The notes: generated by a model from the sequence alone, not told the origin. A stretch of DNA of 64,000 nucleotides from an uncultured Flavobacteriaceae bacterium (GCA_905181615.1 CAJIYH010000002.1:248001-312000); one strand, 5' to 3'; numbered from the stretch's first letter, positions 53,678 through 62,923 are shown. Numbers and translations: made by a program.

Positions 53678-54436
53678 TTAAATACAGATTTTAAATTGCT
53701 TCTGAAGTGGATCAAATCCAACAGTTTCTTTAGGGAAAACAGTTTGAAAAACTCCTCTTTGAATCAATTCATCAGAAGTACCAAACTCCCATCTATCTGC
53801 CAAAAGCAGTAAAATTTTATCACATATTTGGATTGCACTATTAAGATCATGACTCGTAAATAGTATGGTCTTTTGTTCTAGTGAGACAATTTTTTTGATT
53901 TGTTGAAATAATAAAGCTTTGTTGTACAAATCCAAATGAGCACTGGGTTCATCTAACAAAACAATTGTTGTATTTTGTGCTAGTGCTCGCGCCAGAAGAA
54001 TTTTTTGAATTTCACCATCACTCATTGTCTTTAGCTTTCGGTCAGCAAGTGCACCAATATTCATTTGCTCAATAGTTTCAGAAACTAGCTCTCGATCTTT
54101 TGCTTTTTGAGAACCAATCCAATTGGTGTAGGGTTGTCTTCCTAGTTGTATTACTTCTTTACCTAAAAGGTCTCCAGATAAGGATCTTTCGGTCAAAACA
54201 ATACTCAGATTTTTTGCTCTGTCAATTGGGCTCATTTCATGGATGTCTTTCCCGTCGATTGTTATAGTTCCATTCAATGGATTTTCAAATCCTGCTAACG
54301 TTTTAAGGAGCGTACTTTTTCCAATTCCATTACTCCCCAAAACTCCAACTAAAGTACCTTTCTCGATTGTTAAATCAAGATCCTTAGAGATTTCTTCAGA
54401 AATATAGCCCGTAGTAAGTTTGTTGAGTGCTATCAT
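53678..54436 (-). CDS. ABC transporter ATPase of a vitamin B12/iron-siderophore importer (BtuD/FecE type)
   Basis: A cytoplasmic ATPase of 252 residues. Walker A is GSNGIGKST, Walker B IVLLDEPSAHLD and the H-loop FTSHDLNSA. The signature region reads LKTMSDGEIQKILLARALAQ, with SDGE in place of the usual SGGQ or SGGE. It follows the permease gene by 3 nt and belongs to a three-gene operon. Its position opposite a cobalamin-riboswitch-controlled receptor points to cobalamin as the substrate. Confidence 0.87.
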   Translation of the reverse strand: MIALNKLTTGYISEEISKDLDLTIEKGTLVGVLGSNGIGKSTLLKTLAGFENPLNGTITIDGKDIHEMSPIDRAKNLSIVLTERSLSGDLLGKEVIQLGRQPYTNWIGSQKAKDRELVSETIEQMNIGALADRKLKTMSDGEIQKILLARALAQNTTIVLLDEPSAHLDLYNKALLFQQIKKIVSLEQKTILFTSHDLNSAIQICDKILLLLADRWEFGTSDELIQRGVFQTVFPKETVGFDPLQKQFKICI

Positions 54437-54439
54437 AAC

Positions 54440-55468
54440 TTATTTTCGTTGGCGTAAAATGAGTAAAATAATTAAGGGGGCTCCAATTAAAGAAGTTATT
54501 CCATTAATTGGTAAAATAGATGCGCTACCGGGTATTTGAGCAATAGAATCGCAAACCAAGAGCAGCAATGCGCCACCTAAAAATACCGCTGGTAAAATGA
54601 TTTTATGGTCACGGGTAGAAGGAATTAAAAGGCGAATTAAATGAGGAGCCGCTAGACCAATAAACCCTATTGGGCCAATAAAAGCAGTTGTTGCTCCAGC
54701 CAATAAACTACTAGAGAATACAATTAAATACCGACTTCTTTTAAGAGATACCCCGAGCGACTGGGCATATTTTTCACCCAGAAGTAAGCTGTTGAGGTTT
54801 TTAATTGCAAAAACAGCCATGACAAGTCCTATGAAAATTACAGAACTTAGTATTTTTAATTCAGAAGTATTAATATTACCCAAGCTTCCAAAAGACCAAA
54901 AGATATATTTTTGCAAGGCTTCTTTACTTCCAAAAAACATTAAAATATTTACAATTGCGGCTGTAAAACTCCCAAACATTAACCCTAAGATTAAAAGAGA
55001 AGTACTGTTGTTTAGTCTTATTGATGCTAAAAGAATTACACTAAATACTCCCAAACTACCTAAGCTTGCAGCAATCATGATTGCCAATCGAAACCCTAAT
55101 TCTCCAGAGGCAAACCAACTTCCAAAGACTGAACTTCCCATGATAAGTAAAGCAACTCCTAGACTTGCTCCAGAGCTGATTCCGAGGACATAGGGGCCAG
55201 CCAAAGGGTTTCTGAAGTAAGTCTGCATCATTAGCCCACAAACGCCTAAACTTCCACCTGTAAGTATTGCTGTTATTGCTTTGGGAATCCTATAGTCCAA
55301 AAGTATGTATTCAAAAGTTGGCTTTGTTGTTGGGTAGCCCAGCGTAATTTTGATTGCTTCCCAAAGGGGAATATCAACTGAACCAAGACTTAAATTAAAA
55401 ATAATACACAGGAATAACAATCCAATTAGGAAGATGAAAAAGCCTCTGTAATTTCTAATTTCAATCAT
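54440..55468 (-). CDS. FecCD/BtuC-type ABC permease
   Basis: A protein of 342 residues with about nine to ten membrane spans and the family motifs YRIPKAITAILTGGSLGVCG, GLMMQTYFRNPLAGPYVLGI, SSGASLG, then AFIGPIGFIGLAAPHLIRLL and PINGITSLIGAPLIILLIL. This is the BtuC/FecCD permease family, which forms the channel for cobalamin or ferric siderophores. It overlaps the binding-protein gene by 8 nt. Confidence 0.9.
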   Translation of the reverse strand: MIEIRNYRGFFIFLIGLLFLCIIFNLSLGSVDIPLWEAIKITLGYPTTKPTFEYILLDYRIPKAITAILTGGSLGVCGLMMQTYFRNPLAGPYVLGISSGASLGVALLIMGSSVFGSWFASGELGFRLAIMIAASLGSLGVFSVILLASIRLNNSTSLLILGLMFGSFTAAIVNILMFFGSKEALQKYIFWSFGSLGNINTSELKILSSVIFIGLVMAVFAIKNLNSLLLGEKYAQSLGVSLKRSRYLIVFSSSLLAGATTAFIGPIGFIGLAAPHLIRLLIPSTRDHKIILPAVFLGGALLLLVCDSIAQIPGSASILPINGITSLIGAPLIILLILRQRK

Positions 55469-56582
55469 TTAAGGGTAAGAAATAAGTTGGTTTATATGAT
55501 TTGACTAATTCTGGGTAAAGATGATGAATTATGTCTTTTAAAACAAGGTCTGGATGACAAGCTCCAGATTCAAAAAATAAAATCCCTCCAGTACTCCCTT
55601 TTGTTAGCGAATAGGTAAAAATATTTTTTTCTTTAGCAGCTTTAAATCTAGAATATAGAACATGTTCTTGATTTAGAATAGAGTAGGAGGTGTGTTGCCC
55701 TGGAGCGAACCAAAAATCTGCATCTTGTCCTTGATCCAGAACAGCTTCTACACTAAGTGCTAAGCTTCCAGAATTCGTATCTTCTTTCCACAAATAATTT
55801 GTTTTTGCGTCCTCCAAAAGATTCGCTAAATAACTATTTCCTCCAGGAAGATACCAAGTGTCTTGATATATTGCGCCGGCTAGAATTGTGGGTCTATTTG
55901 TTATATTATTCACCAAATTCTTAGCTGTTATATATTTTTTTTCAGTTTCTAAAAACAATAAATTAGCTTCTTCTTTTTTTCCAACCAATGCCCCAAATAC
56001 CTTAATCCATTCTGCTCTTCCCAAAGGGTTTTGTTCATTCCATTCGCCTATAAAAACTGAAGGAATTCCCCTTTCATTAAAACGTTTCAAGGAATTGTCT
56101 ATACTCTCGACACCAAAACTTAAGATTAAATTTGGATTTAAATCGATTACCCTCTCAACATTCATTTGCTGACTTTGTCCTACGTCAATTATTTTTCCTT
56201 GTTTAATTCTCTCTTGTACTTTTGGTGACGAAATGTATTTTGGTTCAGAAAAACCTACAAGAATTTCGGTAGCATTTAGTTCTTCTAAAAAAGCAATATG
56301 GGTTGTTGAAGTCGCTACAAGTCGATTGATAGGGACTCTAATAATGCCTTCATATTTAACATCTTTTGGAGGTTGTACATTATTTGGTAATAAAACATAC
56401 TCAAAAACCTTTTGAGAATTAGGAACTATGTTTTTTAATGTAAGAATGTCATATTCTCCTTTATTTTCAATTGAAAATCCTCGGGCGTACTTAGCTAGAT
56501 TTATAACCCCAGATTGCTTTTGGGGTGCTTTGCATCCATAAAGTAAACAACCGAATAATATAAAAGCATAAATCTTTTTCAC
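55461..56582 (-). CDS. periplasmic B12/iron-type substrate-binding lipoprotein (BtuF-like)
   Basis: A lipoprotein of 373 residues with lipobox LLYGC (C17). It has the two-lobed binding-protein pattern of the BtuF/FepB group: VPINRLVATSTTHIAFLEEL, VGFSEPKYISSP, VIDLNPNLILSFGVESI, WIKVFGALVGKKEEAN, YLPGGNSYLANLLEDA. It is first in the operon and divergent from the TonB receptor gene, with 327 nt between the starts that hold a cobalamin riboswitch on the other strand. I see no riboswitch on its own strand, so its own control may be different. Confidence 0.85.
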   Translation of the reverse strand: MKKIYAFILFGCLLYGCKAPQKQSGVINLAKYARGFSIENKGEYDILTLKNIVPNSQKVFEYVLLPNNVQPPKDVKYEGIIRVPINRLVATSTTHIAFLEELNATEILVGFSEPKYISSPKVQERIKQGKIIDVGQSQQMNVERVIDLNPNLILSFGVESIDNSLKRFNERGIPSVFIGEWNEQNPLGRAEWIKVFGALVGKKEEANLLFLETEKKYITAKNLVNNITNRPTILAGAIYQDTWYLPGGNSYLANLLEDAKTNYLWKEDTNSGSLALSVEAVLDQGQDADFWFAPGQHTSYSILNQEHVLYSRFKAAKEKNIFTYSLTKGSTGGILFFESGACHPDLVLKDIIHHLYPELVKSYKPTYFLPLND

Positions 56583-56655
56583 AAGGCATAAAATTACAGC
56601 TAATTTTTAGTTCCAATAAAATTGTTTGTTTTTATTTTAAATCCTAGAATTAGTT

Positions 56656-56663
56656 TATTTTTG
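56656..56663 (+). promoter_or_regulatory. Putative -7 element of the TonB receptor (btuB-like) transcript
   Basis: TATTTTTG matches TAnnTTTG and lies just before the riboswitch, as expected for a transcript that begins near 56670. The TTG upstream is about 27 nt away, longer than usual. Confidence 0.5.
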
Positions 56664-56666
56664 AGG

Positions 56667-56836
56667 CATAATTTGGTTCTTGATTTTTTCAAGATTAAAA
56701 GGGAATTTGGTTAGAATCCAAAACTGTTCCCGCAACTGTAAGCTTTAGCCTCCATTTGAGGTTTTATTAATGCTTCGCCACTGTTCAAAGAATGGGAAGG
56801 TCGTTAAGTAAAGCAAGTCAGGATACCTGCCATTTT
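56667..56836 (+). promoter_or_regulatory. Cobalamin riboswitch
   Basis: The conserved blocks of the cobalamin aptamer are in order: GGGAATTTGGT (56701), CCCGCAACTGT (56729-56739), GCCACTG (56777-56783), GGGAAGG (56794-56800) and the B12 box AAGTCAGGATACCTGCC (56815-56831). It lies upstream of a TonB-dependent receptor gene on the same strand. I see no obvious terminator downstream, so control of translation or RNA decay is more likely than termination. Binding of adenosylcobalamin would reduce expression. Confidence 0.95.
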
Positions 56837-56909
56837 ATAATGTTTTAAAGTCTTCGGGATAAGGATTTTGAGTCATTTATATTTTGTTTGTCCTTTTAAT
56901 GCTTTGTTT

Positions 56910-58766
56910 ATGTACCCTAAATTTTATATATGTGGCTTAATGCTGCTTAATGCTTTCTTGGGATTTTCTCAAGAAAATCAATCTTCAGTTGAAGATGATC
57001 CTTTAAAAGAAAACACTTTATTAGAAGAAGTTGTTGTTGTCGATTCTAGGTTTGAAATTAAACGTTCACAATCGGGTAAGAATGTGATTAAAATTTCTGA
57101 AAAAGAGTTGAAGAACTTTCAAGGTCGAAACCTATCTGAATTATTACAAACCTATGGTGGAATTAATATAATAGGTAGTCGATCTGCTGCTGGTCAAAAC
57201 CTTAATTTTTCAATTCGTGGGGGTCGTAATCGACAAGTTTTAATTTTAATCGATGGGGTTCGTGTTTCTGATCCTTCTAGGATCGACAATGACTTTGATT
57301 TAAATTTCTTAAACTTATCAGATGTTGTTTCCATAGAAATTATAAAAGGAGCTGCGAGTACCCTTTATGGAAGTTCAGCCTCTACCGGAGTTGTTAATAT
57401 AACCACAAGAAAATTCACTAAAAAACTTACGGTTGATTTAGGCTCGACCGTTGGATCACATCAAGCGGCTAACACTTCCCTTAATAGATTTAGTTACCTT
57501 TCTAATTTTGCTACTATTTATGGTGTTCAAAAGGGGTTTTCTTATAAGTTTAACCTTGCTTCTCGAATCATAGATGGCCTGAGTTCTGTAAGTTTGGGAG
57601 AAGAACTTGATCGGTTTTACCGAACTAATTTTGGATTTCAGTTGGGTAAAAAGCAAAAAGCATTAGTTTGGAATTTCACTTATAACAAAGATCATATTGT
57701 TTCAGATTATGATAATGTGTTTCCAGTTGAGGATGCTGATTTTGTTTTATTAACAAAATTAGAAAGAATTTCATTCAAGTCCTCTTATTCTTATGCTAAA
57801 GGAAGTGTTCATGCTACGTTTGGTTTTCAGAATACAGATCGTGATTTCGAAGATAGTTTTCCAAGAATTTCACGAGCTTCAAACCTTACCTTAGATGTTT
57901 TTAATAAGTATATAATTCAGGATAAGTTTTATGCCATTTTTGGGTATGCCCACCAAAGGTCATCTTATAGAGGTGTTCCCGCAGTTGATCAGAACGATGC
58001 ATATTTTAATCTGGTTTATTTATCACCTTTTGGATTGAATATTAATGCCGGTATAAGACTCAATGTTCATGAAACTTACGGGAATCATCAAACCTATAGT
58101 GTTAACCCAAGCTATTCATTTCAATTAGCAAATGAAAACCGTTTGAAACTATTTTCATCTTTAAGTTCTGCGTTTATTCCCCCGAGTCTTTATCAACTAT
58201 ATGATTCTTATTCAGGTAATTTAGATTTAAAACCAGAAGAGAACACCACTTTTGAGTTTGGCTCTGAATGGAGTAGTGCTAAAAACTCAAAAGCATCCCT
58301 TGTGTTTTTTAAAAGAACAGAAAACCCGACTCTTGTTTATGATTATACAACATATCGTTATGGAAATTATGTAAATAAAGTTACTTATGAAGGTTTTGAG
58401 TTTGAATATAAAAACAAGATTTTTGCTGCTGTAGATTTACGATTTAACTATACGTATAATGAAACCACATCGGGCAACTTAATTAACCTTCCAAAGCATG
58501 CGTTTGGTGGGGTTTTAGATTATGATTTAAGCGCTTTGTTTCATTTTAACGCGAGTGTGCAGCATATTGGAAGTAGGAGAAGTCTGAGTGACTCAAAATT
58601 AAATCCATACACACTTTTTGATTATAAATTGACTCGTACTTTTTTAGATCAAAAGTTAACTGCCTTTTTTATTATAACCAATGCGTTAGATGCTCAATAT
58701 GTTGAAATTGAAAACTTCAGCACTCAAGGACGTAACTTTAGAATTGGATTTAGTTTTAGTTTTTAA
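56910..58766 (+). CDS. TonB-dependent vitamin B12 receptor (BtuB-like)
   Basis: An outer-membrane receptor of 618 residues. The ATG at 56910 gives a signal peptide MYPKFYICGLMLLNAFLGFS; the frame extends 14 codons upstream to a TTG that gives no better start. A TonB-box-like segment (EEVVVVDSRFEIKR) is followed by the plug domain (LSELLQTYGGINIIGSRSAA, LILIDGVRVSDP, IEIIKGAASTLYGSSASTGV). A beta-barrel follows, ending in an aromatic strand (FRIGFSFSF). With the cobalamin riboswitch upstream and an ABC importer divergent, the substrate is probably cobalamin. It overlaps the stop of the S41 gene by 11 nt. Confidence 0.9.
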   Translation: MYPKFYICGLMLLNAFLGFSQENQSSVEDDPLKENTLLEEVVVVDSRFEIKRSQSGKNVIKISEKELKNFQGRNLSELLQTYGGINIIGSRSAAGQNLNFSIRGGRNRQVLILIDGVRVSDPSRIDNDFDLNFLNLSDVVSIEIIKGAASTLYGSSASTGVVNITTRKFTKKLTVDLGSTVGSHQAANTSLNRFSYLSNFATIYGVQKGFSYKFNLASRIIDGLSSVSLGEELDRFYRTNFGFQLGKKQKALVWNFTYNKDHIVSDYDNVFPVEDADFVLLTKLERISFKSSYSYAKGSVHATFGFQNTDRDFEDSFPRISRASNLTLDVFNKYIIQDKFYAIFGYAHQRSSYRGVPAVDQNDAYFNLVYLSPFGLNINAGIRLNVHETYGNHQTYSVNPSYSFQLANENRLKLFSSLSSAFIPPSLYQLYDSYSGNLDLKPEENTTFEFGSEWSSAKNSKASLVFFKRTENPTLVYDYTTYRYGNYVNKVTYEGFEFEYKNKIFAAVDLRFNYTYNETTSGNLINLPKHAFGGVLDYDLSALFHFNASVQHIGSRRSLSDSKLNPYTLFDYKLTRTFLDQKLTAFFIITNALDAQYVEIENFSTQGRNFRIGFSFSF

Positions 58767-60291
58767 GGATGTCAATATATTTTTCTTGAGGAAAATCAAT
58801 ATGCATTCCATGCTTTGCTTCAAATGTGGGATCTTTCATTAGAGGAAAACTAGTTCCTTTTGGAATACTGTATCTTCCGGAACCTGATATTTGATTTAAT
58901 GCGGCTGCAAGAAAATTCTCTGTTGGATCTCCAAGCACCCCTAAATCAGACGCATACTCATTCAGTGCCGTATTTGGAACTAAACCATCAGAATAATCTG
59001 CAAAGCCCTCACTGTTAGCAATTTTAAGGACAATAGGTTGCATTGCATAGGTGTGATCAGGGTTTTTGGTTCCTTCATTGTCTATGTAATCATAGATGCT
59101 TATTGACCCCACATTTTTACCTACTGTAGTTTCACCAATCTGAACAACATTTATATGTGGAGCCAGTCCGTTAATCAATAGTTCACTAGCAGAAGCGCTT
59201 CTTTTGGTAGTTAAAATATATACGGTAGATAAATTCAATCCAGGTAAAGAAGCTCCATCAACAGTAGCATTTGTGAAATAGTTATTTAATTCACGGTCAT
59301 CATCTGGGTCCGAATTATTGTTTAAATCATCGAAATAGTCCATGAGTTTGGAATTCCATAATTGTTGTGCGAAAATTTCGTTAGTAAACTGACCGGTAAT
59401 CATACTTGCTAGGTAGGCACAGGTTCTTACAGAACCACCCCCGTTATATCTTAAGTCAAGAACTAAGTCCGTAATGTTTTGAGAAGCAAAATCAGAAAAT
59501 ACTTGTATGAGCTGATCATCAAAACTAGCAACAAATTGGTTATACATTAAATATCCAACGCTTCTGTCCCCTGCTTCGAGTATAATATTTTTGTGAATTG
59601 GATTTTCTTGAAAGTTTTCTACCTTATCTAGAACTACTGATCCACCCGTGCTTTCAAATATTTGTGTATCCTGATTGTAACTTGCCAAGCCTACGGTATA
59701 AGTCATTAAATCACCATAAAGCAATTGTACATAATTCTCAACACTTAAATCTCTTCCATTAATAGAGGTGATTAAGTTTCCCCGCTCAATTCCTTTTGCG
59801 GCAGCATCTGATTCAGGTAAAACATAGGTAACTACTGCTACCAATTCATTACAGGTTTGGCATTGTCTAGTAACATAAAACTTCATTCCGTTTGAGGCAG
59901 ATATTCCGGCCAGTTGATTTTGAAGGTCTACATAGTTTTCTTCAATCCAACTAAAACGATCATCTTCATGATTTAAGCTGTCAAAAAAGTCAGAGGGGTC
60001 TACTACACTTCCCAAGAAAGTATTGTATTCTGCTGCGTTAGTGGTTTTAGAATCGGCTAATTCATCTACTTCTTCTTGCCAGTAGTAATATTGGTTTAAT
60101 CCCTTCCAAATATAATCATTGATTTCAAGGTTAGCAACGGGTTCCGTTGGAGTAGAAGTGGTGGTTGTAGTTGTAGTCGATGCTGAGGTATCTGCAGGGA
60201 TGTTGATTATAGCATCATCTCGATCCTCAGAGGCACAACCAATTGATGAAATAGTAATTCCCAAAAGGCAGCAATAAAATATCTTCTTCAT
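58756..60291 (-). CDS. S41-family C-terminal-processing-like protease lipoprotein
   Basis: A lipoprotein of 511 residues; the lipobox is SIGC (C19), followed by a Thr/Ser-rich linker (about residues 34-50). A PDZ-like region (about residues 150-210, PESDAAAKGIERGNLITSIN) precedes the peptidase domain with VLDLRYNGGGSV and the catalytic-serine motif KRSASASELLINGLAP. The family degrades or processes proteins in the cell envelope. The gene converges with the B12 receptor gene and is not functionally tied to it by sequence. Confidence 0.87.
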   Translation of the reverse strand: MKKIFYCCLLGITISSIGCASEDRDDAIINIPADTSASTTTTTTTSTPTEPVANLEINDYIWKGLNQYYYWQEEVDELADSKTTNAAEYNTFLGSVVDPSDFFDSLNHEDDRFSWIEENYVDLQNQLAGISASNGMKFYVTRQCQTCNELVAVVTYVLPESDAAAKGIERGNLITSINGRDLSVENYVQLLYGDLMTYTVGLASYNQDTQIFESTGGSVVLDKVENFQENPIHKNIILEAGDRSVGYLMYNQFVASFDDQLIQVFSDFASQNITDLVLDLRYNGGGSVRTCAYLASMITGQFTNEIFAQQLWNSKLMDYFDDLNNNSDPDDDRELNNYFTNATVDGASLPGLNLSTVYILTTKRSASASELLINGLAPHINVVQIGETTVGKNVGSISIYDYIDNEGTKNPDHTYAMQPIVLKIANSEGFADYSDGLVPNTALNEYASDLGVLGDPTENFLAAALNQISGSGRYSIPKGTSFPLMKDPTFEAKHGMHIDFPQEKYIDILKN

Positions 60292-60415
60292 AGTATCAAT
60301 AATTAAACAATAATAATAGTTTTACTTTTCTAAAAAGTAAATTTAAGGAACTCTTTCGAATAATAATACATTTTAAAATATATCCTTATACTTGTACTAT
60401 CAAAAAACACTCCAA

Positions 60416-60964
60416 ATGAACAAATGCGCTTTTTTATTATTTATAGTATTCAATTTTAGCCAAGTAACAGCTCAGGATGTTTTTCAAAAGTATCAAAAAA
60501 ATCCGGATGCATCATACCTCAGTGTAAGCCCAAAAATGTTTGAAATGCTAGGAAAGCTATCTATTAATACAGGAGACCCTAAAATGGATGGTTTTATTGA
60601 AATGGTCAAAAGCATGAAGCATTTCAGGGTATTAAGCACCAAAAATCTGAGTATAGCTCAAGATATGGAAACCTGGTTAAAGTATCAATTAGCACAAACA
60701 GATTTGGAATCTGTTATGAATATTTCTGAGCAAGAAGTTGAAGTTCAGTTCTGTGTAGTTTATGGGTCTGATGATTCTAGAGTAGACCGTTTGGTTATGT
60801 ATGTAAGCGGTGCTCAAAAGATAGCAGATCAAGAAGGTTTAGAGCTTTCTAATTTAGATTTCATACTCCTCTCGATTGAAGGTAATATTGATTTAGAACA
60901 AGTAGCCGTCTTAACTGAAATTATAGATATTCCAGGGGGTAATTTCTTAAAAAAGATTAATTAG
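60416..60964 (+). CDS. DUF4252 secreted protein
   Basis: A protein of 182 residues with signal peptide (MNKCAFLLFIVFNFSQVTAQ). The DUF4252 pattern is visible: an early YLSVSPKMFEMLGKLS, then FIEMVKSMKHFRVLST and RLVMYVSGAQKI, then LLSIEGNIDLEQVAVLT. The family is found in Bacteroidota, function unknown. The ATG at 60416 is preferred over the upstream one at 60392. Its stop overlaps that of purB by 4 nt (TTAG). Confidence 0.82.
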   Translation: MNKCAFLLFIVFNFSQVTAQDVFQKYQKNPDASYLSVSPKMFEMLGKLSINTGDPKMDGFIEMVKSMKHFRVLSTKNLSIAQDMETWLKYQLAQTDLESVMNISEQEVEVQFCVVYGSDDSRVDRLVMYVSGAQKIADQEGLELSNLDFILLSIEGNIDLEQVAVLTEIIDIPGGNFLKKIN

Positions 60965-62304
60965 ATCCCCGTATAATTAAAAGGAGTGATCTTTCTTAAT
61001 TCTACTTTTATCTTAGTGTCAATATCAAGCTCATCAATAAAGCTATGTAACGATTCTTGATTTATCTCTTGATTAGTTCTTGTTAGCCCTTTAAGAGCTT
61101 CATAAGGATTAGGATATCCTTCACGTCTAAGAATTGTTTGAATTGCCTCTGCAACTACGGCCCAATTTTCACTAAGATCTTTTTCAATCTTTTCCTTGTT
61201 CAATAATAGTTTGCTAAGTCCTTTTTGAGTTGAAAGAAACCCAATAAGTGAATGTCCAAAGGGTATTCCTATGTTTCTAAGAACAGTACTATCTGTAAGA
61301 TCTCTTTGGAGTCTTGAAATTGGTAATTTTCCTGCAAAATATTCGAAAAGTGCGTTGGCAATTCCTAAGTTACCTTCAGAGTTTTCAAAGTCTATAGGGT
61401 TTACTTTGTGCGGCATTGCAGAAGACCCTACCTCTCCGTCAAGAATTTTTTGTTTAAAATAATCCATAGAAATGTAGGTCCAAAAATCTCTATCTAGGTC
61501 AATTACTATTGTATTAATTCTTTTGAGGCAGTCACAAAGAGCAGCAAAAAAATCATAATGTTCAATTTGAGTAGTAGGAAAAGAATGGTGTAAACCTAGG
61601 CTGTCTTCTACAAAATGAGTTCCAAATGACTTCCAGTCTAATTCAGGATATGCAACGTGGTGTGCATTGAAATTCCCTGTTGCACCTCCAAATTTTGCTG
61701 CATTTGGTATATTGAGTAAAGATTTTCTTTGATTTTCAATTCGATTTATAAATACATCAATTTCTTTTCCTAATCTAGTTGGAGAGGCTGGTTGTCCATG
61801 AGTATGTGCCAAAAGCGGAATTTCACTATATTCTTCTGATAAAAGTTTAAGGGCATCGATCAAACTACCTAATTCTGGTAAGTAAGCTTTTTCTATCGCC
61901 TCTTTTATTGATAAAGGGATAGCGGTATTATTAATGTCTTGAGAAGTTAATCCGAAATGAATAAACTCTTTGTATTCTTGAAGCTCTAGTTTGTCAAATT
62001 CTTTTTTAATAAAATACTCAACAGCTTTTACATCGTGATTAGTAGTTTTTTCTATTGCTTTAATTTCGAGAGCGTCATCTGCCGTAAAATGTTGATAGAT
62101 GGACCTTAATTCTTGGAAAAGAGAAGGGTTAAATGATTTTAGTTGTGGAAGTGGAAGTTCACATAATGCTATGAAATATTCTATTTCAACCCGAACTCTA
62201 TATCGTATAAGTGCTTCTTCAGAAAAGAATGGAGAAAGGTTTTTAGTCTTTACTCTGTACCGACCGTCTATAGGTGATATTGCATTGAGTGTATTGAGTT
62301 TCAT
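60961..62304 (-). CDS. purB: adenylosuccinate lyase
   Basis: A protein of 447 residues in the fumarase/aspartase superfamily that acts twice in purine synthesis (SAICAR to AICAR, adenylosuccinate to AMP). The N-terminus LNAISPIDGRYRVKTK, the motif HFGLTSQDINNTAIP, HTHGQPASPTRLGKE and the signature GSSAMPHKVNPIDFENSEGN (catalytic-serine loop) are all present. Length is normal. Confidence 0.96.
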   Translation of the reverse strand: MKLNTLNAISPIDGRYRVKTKNLSPFFSEEALIRYRVRVEIEYFIALCELPLPQLKSFNPSLFQELRSIYQHFTADDALEIKAIEKTTNHDVKAVEYFIKKEFDKLELQEYKEFIHFGLTSQDINNTAIPLSIKEAIEKAYLPELGSLIDALKLLSEEYSEIPLLAHTHGQPASPTRLGKEIDVFINRIENQRKSLLNIPNAAKFGGATGNFNAHHVAYPELDWKSFGTHFVEDSLGLHHSFPTTQIEHYDFFAALCDCLKRINTIVIDLDRDFWTYISMDYFKQKILDGEVGSSAMPHKVNPIDFENSEGNLGIANALFEYFAGKLPISRLQRDLTDSTVLRNIGIPFGHSLIGFLSTQKGLSKLLLNKEKIEKDLSENWAVVAEAIQTILRREGYPNPYEALKGLTRTNQEINQESLHSFIDELDIDTKIKVELRKITPFNYTGI

Positions 62305-62322
62305 AACTTCTTATTAGAATTG

Positions 62323-62330
62323 CAAAGATA
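62323..62330 (-). promoter_or_regulatory. Putative -7 element of purB
   Basis: Minus-strand TATCTTTG matches TAnnTTTG and lies 18 nt before the ATG at 62304. A TTTTG sequence about 24 nt further upstream could be the -33 element. Confidence 0.5.
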
Positions 62331-62353
62331 CGGTTCTTATGCCAAAATAGAAA

Positions 62354-62923
62354 TCAAAATGGTAGGATTTGTCTAAGTGTTGCCTTAAATACAGGCGAAT
62401 TTTTTGGAAGTTCCCACTCAATAAATGATTTTAATTCCTCTATAATCCATCCGTTATGATCTTTGAAATAGATTAGTGTTTTTTAGATTAAATACTTTTG
62501 GTGCAACCTTTTTGGCTTCTTGGAGCTAATTAAAGCAACAGGCAACAATTATATCAATTTGAGTAGTACTCAGTTGGGCTCTGTTTTTTTGTTTTCAAAA
62601 TAACAATAAAGTATTTTAGCAAAAGGTTTGCGCTTGATTTCGTGTTTTTGATTTCCAAGTGCATTTAAAAACGGGTAGATATATAGCTTTATTTCTATGA
62701 CTTCATCTATTAAAACTAATTGTTCAAATACCCAGTAAGCGACTATGTTTTCTCGATCTTGTTTTTTTGAAAAAGCTAAATCAATAAGTTCTTGCTTTAG
62801 CTCAGGATTTTTTTTTAATGAGGAACGTTCCTTTCTTTCTTCATTGGAAGCTGAATAAGACCTTAATGCTTCTTTAAGTAAAGAAGAGTTCTGTTTACAG
62901 CTGTAGAATTTTAAACTCTTCAT
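62354..62923 (-). pseudogene. Decayed gene upstream of purB (HEAT-like family)
   Basis: The first 117 codons (62923 to 62570) are open and read ...ENIVAYWVFEQLVLID... KRKPFAKILYCYFENK, then stop at 62570-62572. In other frames downstream I can read a continuous continuation: LSTTQIDIIVACCFN, a TAG stop (62526-62528), LQEAKKVAPKVFNLK, a shift in an A6/T6 run (62479-62484), then TLIYFKDHNGWIIEELKSFI and EWELPKNSPVFKATLRQILP, ending at 62354. Together they resemble the ~190-residue HEAT-like protein that I recall next to purB in flavobacteria, often misnamed adenylosuccinate lyase. So this is a gene with two frameshifts and one nonsense codon. The stretch 62305-62569 holds nothing else except the purB promoter. 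Confidence 0.72.

Noticed and set aside
54792-55193. 133-codon plus-strand ORF
   Set aside because: Antisense to the BtuC-like permease gene. Long antisense frames are expected opposite membrane-protein genes, and nothing else supports it.
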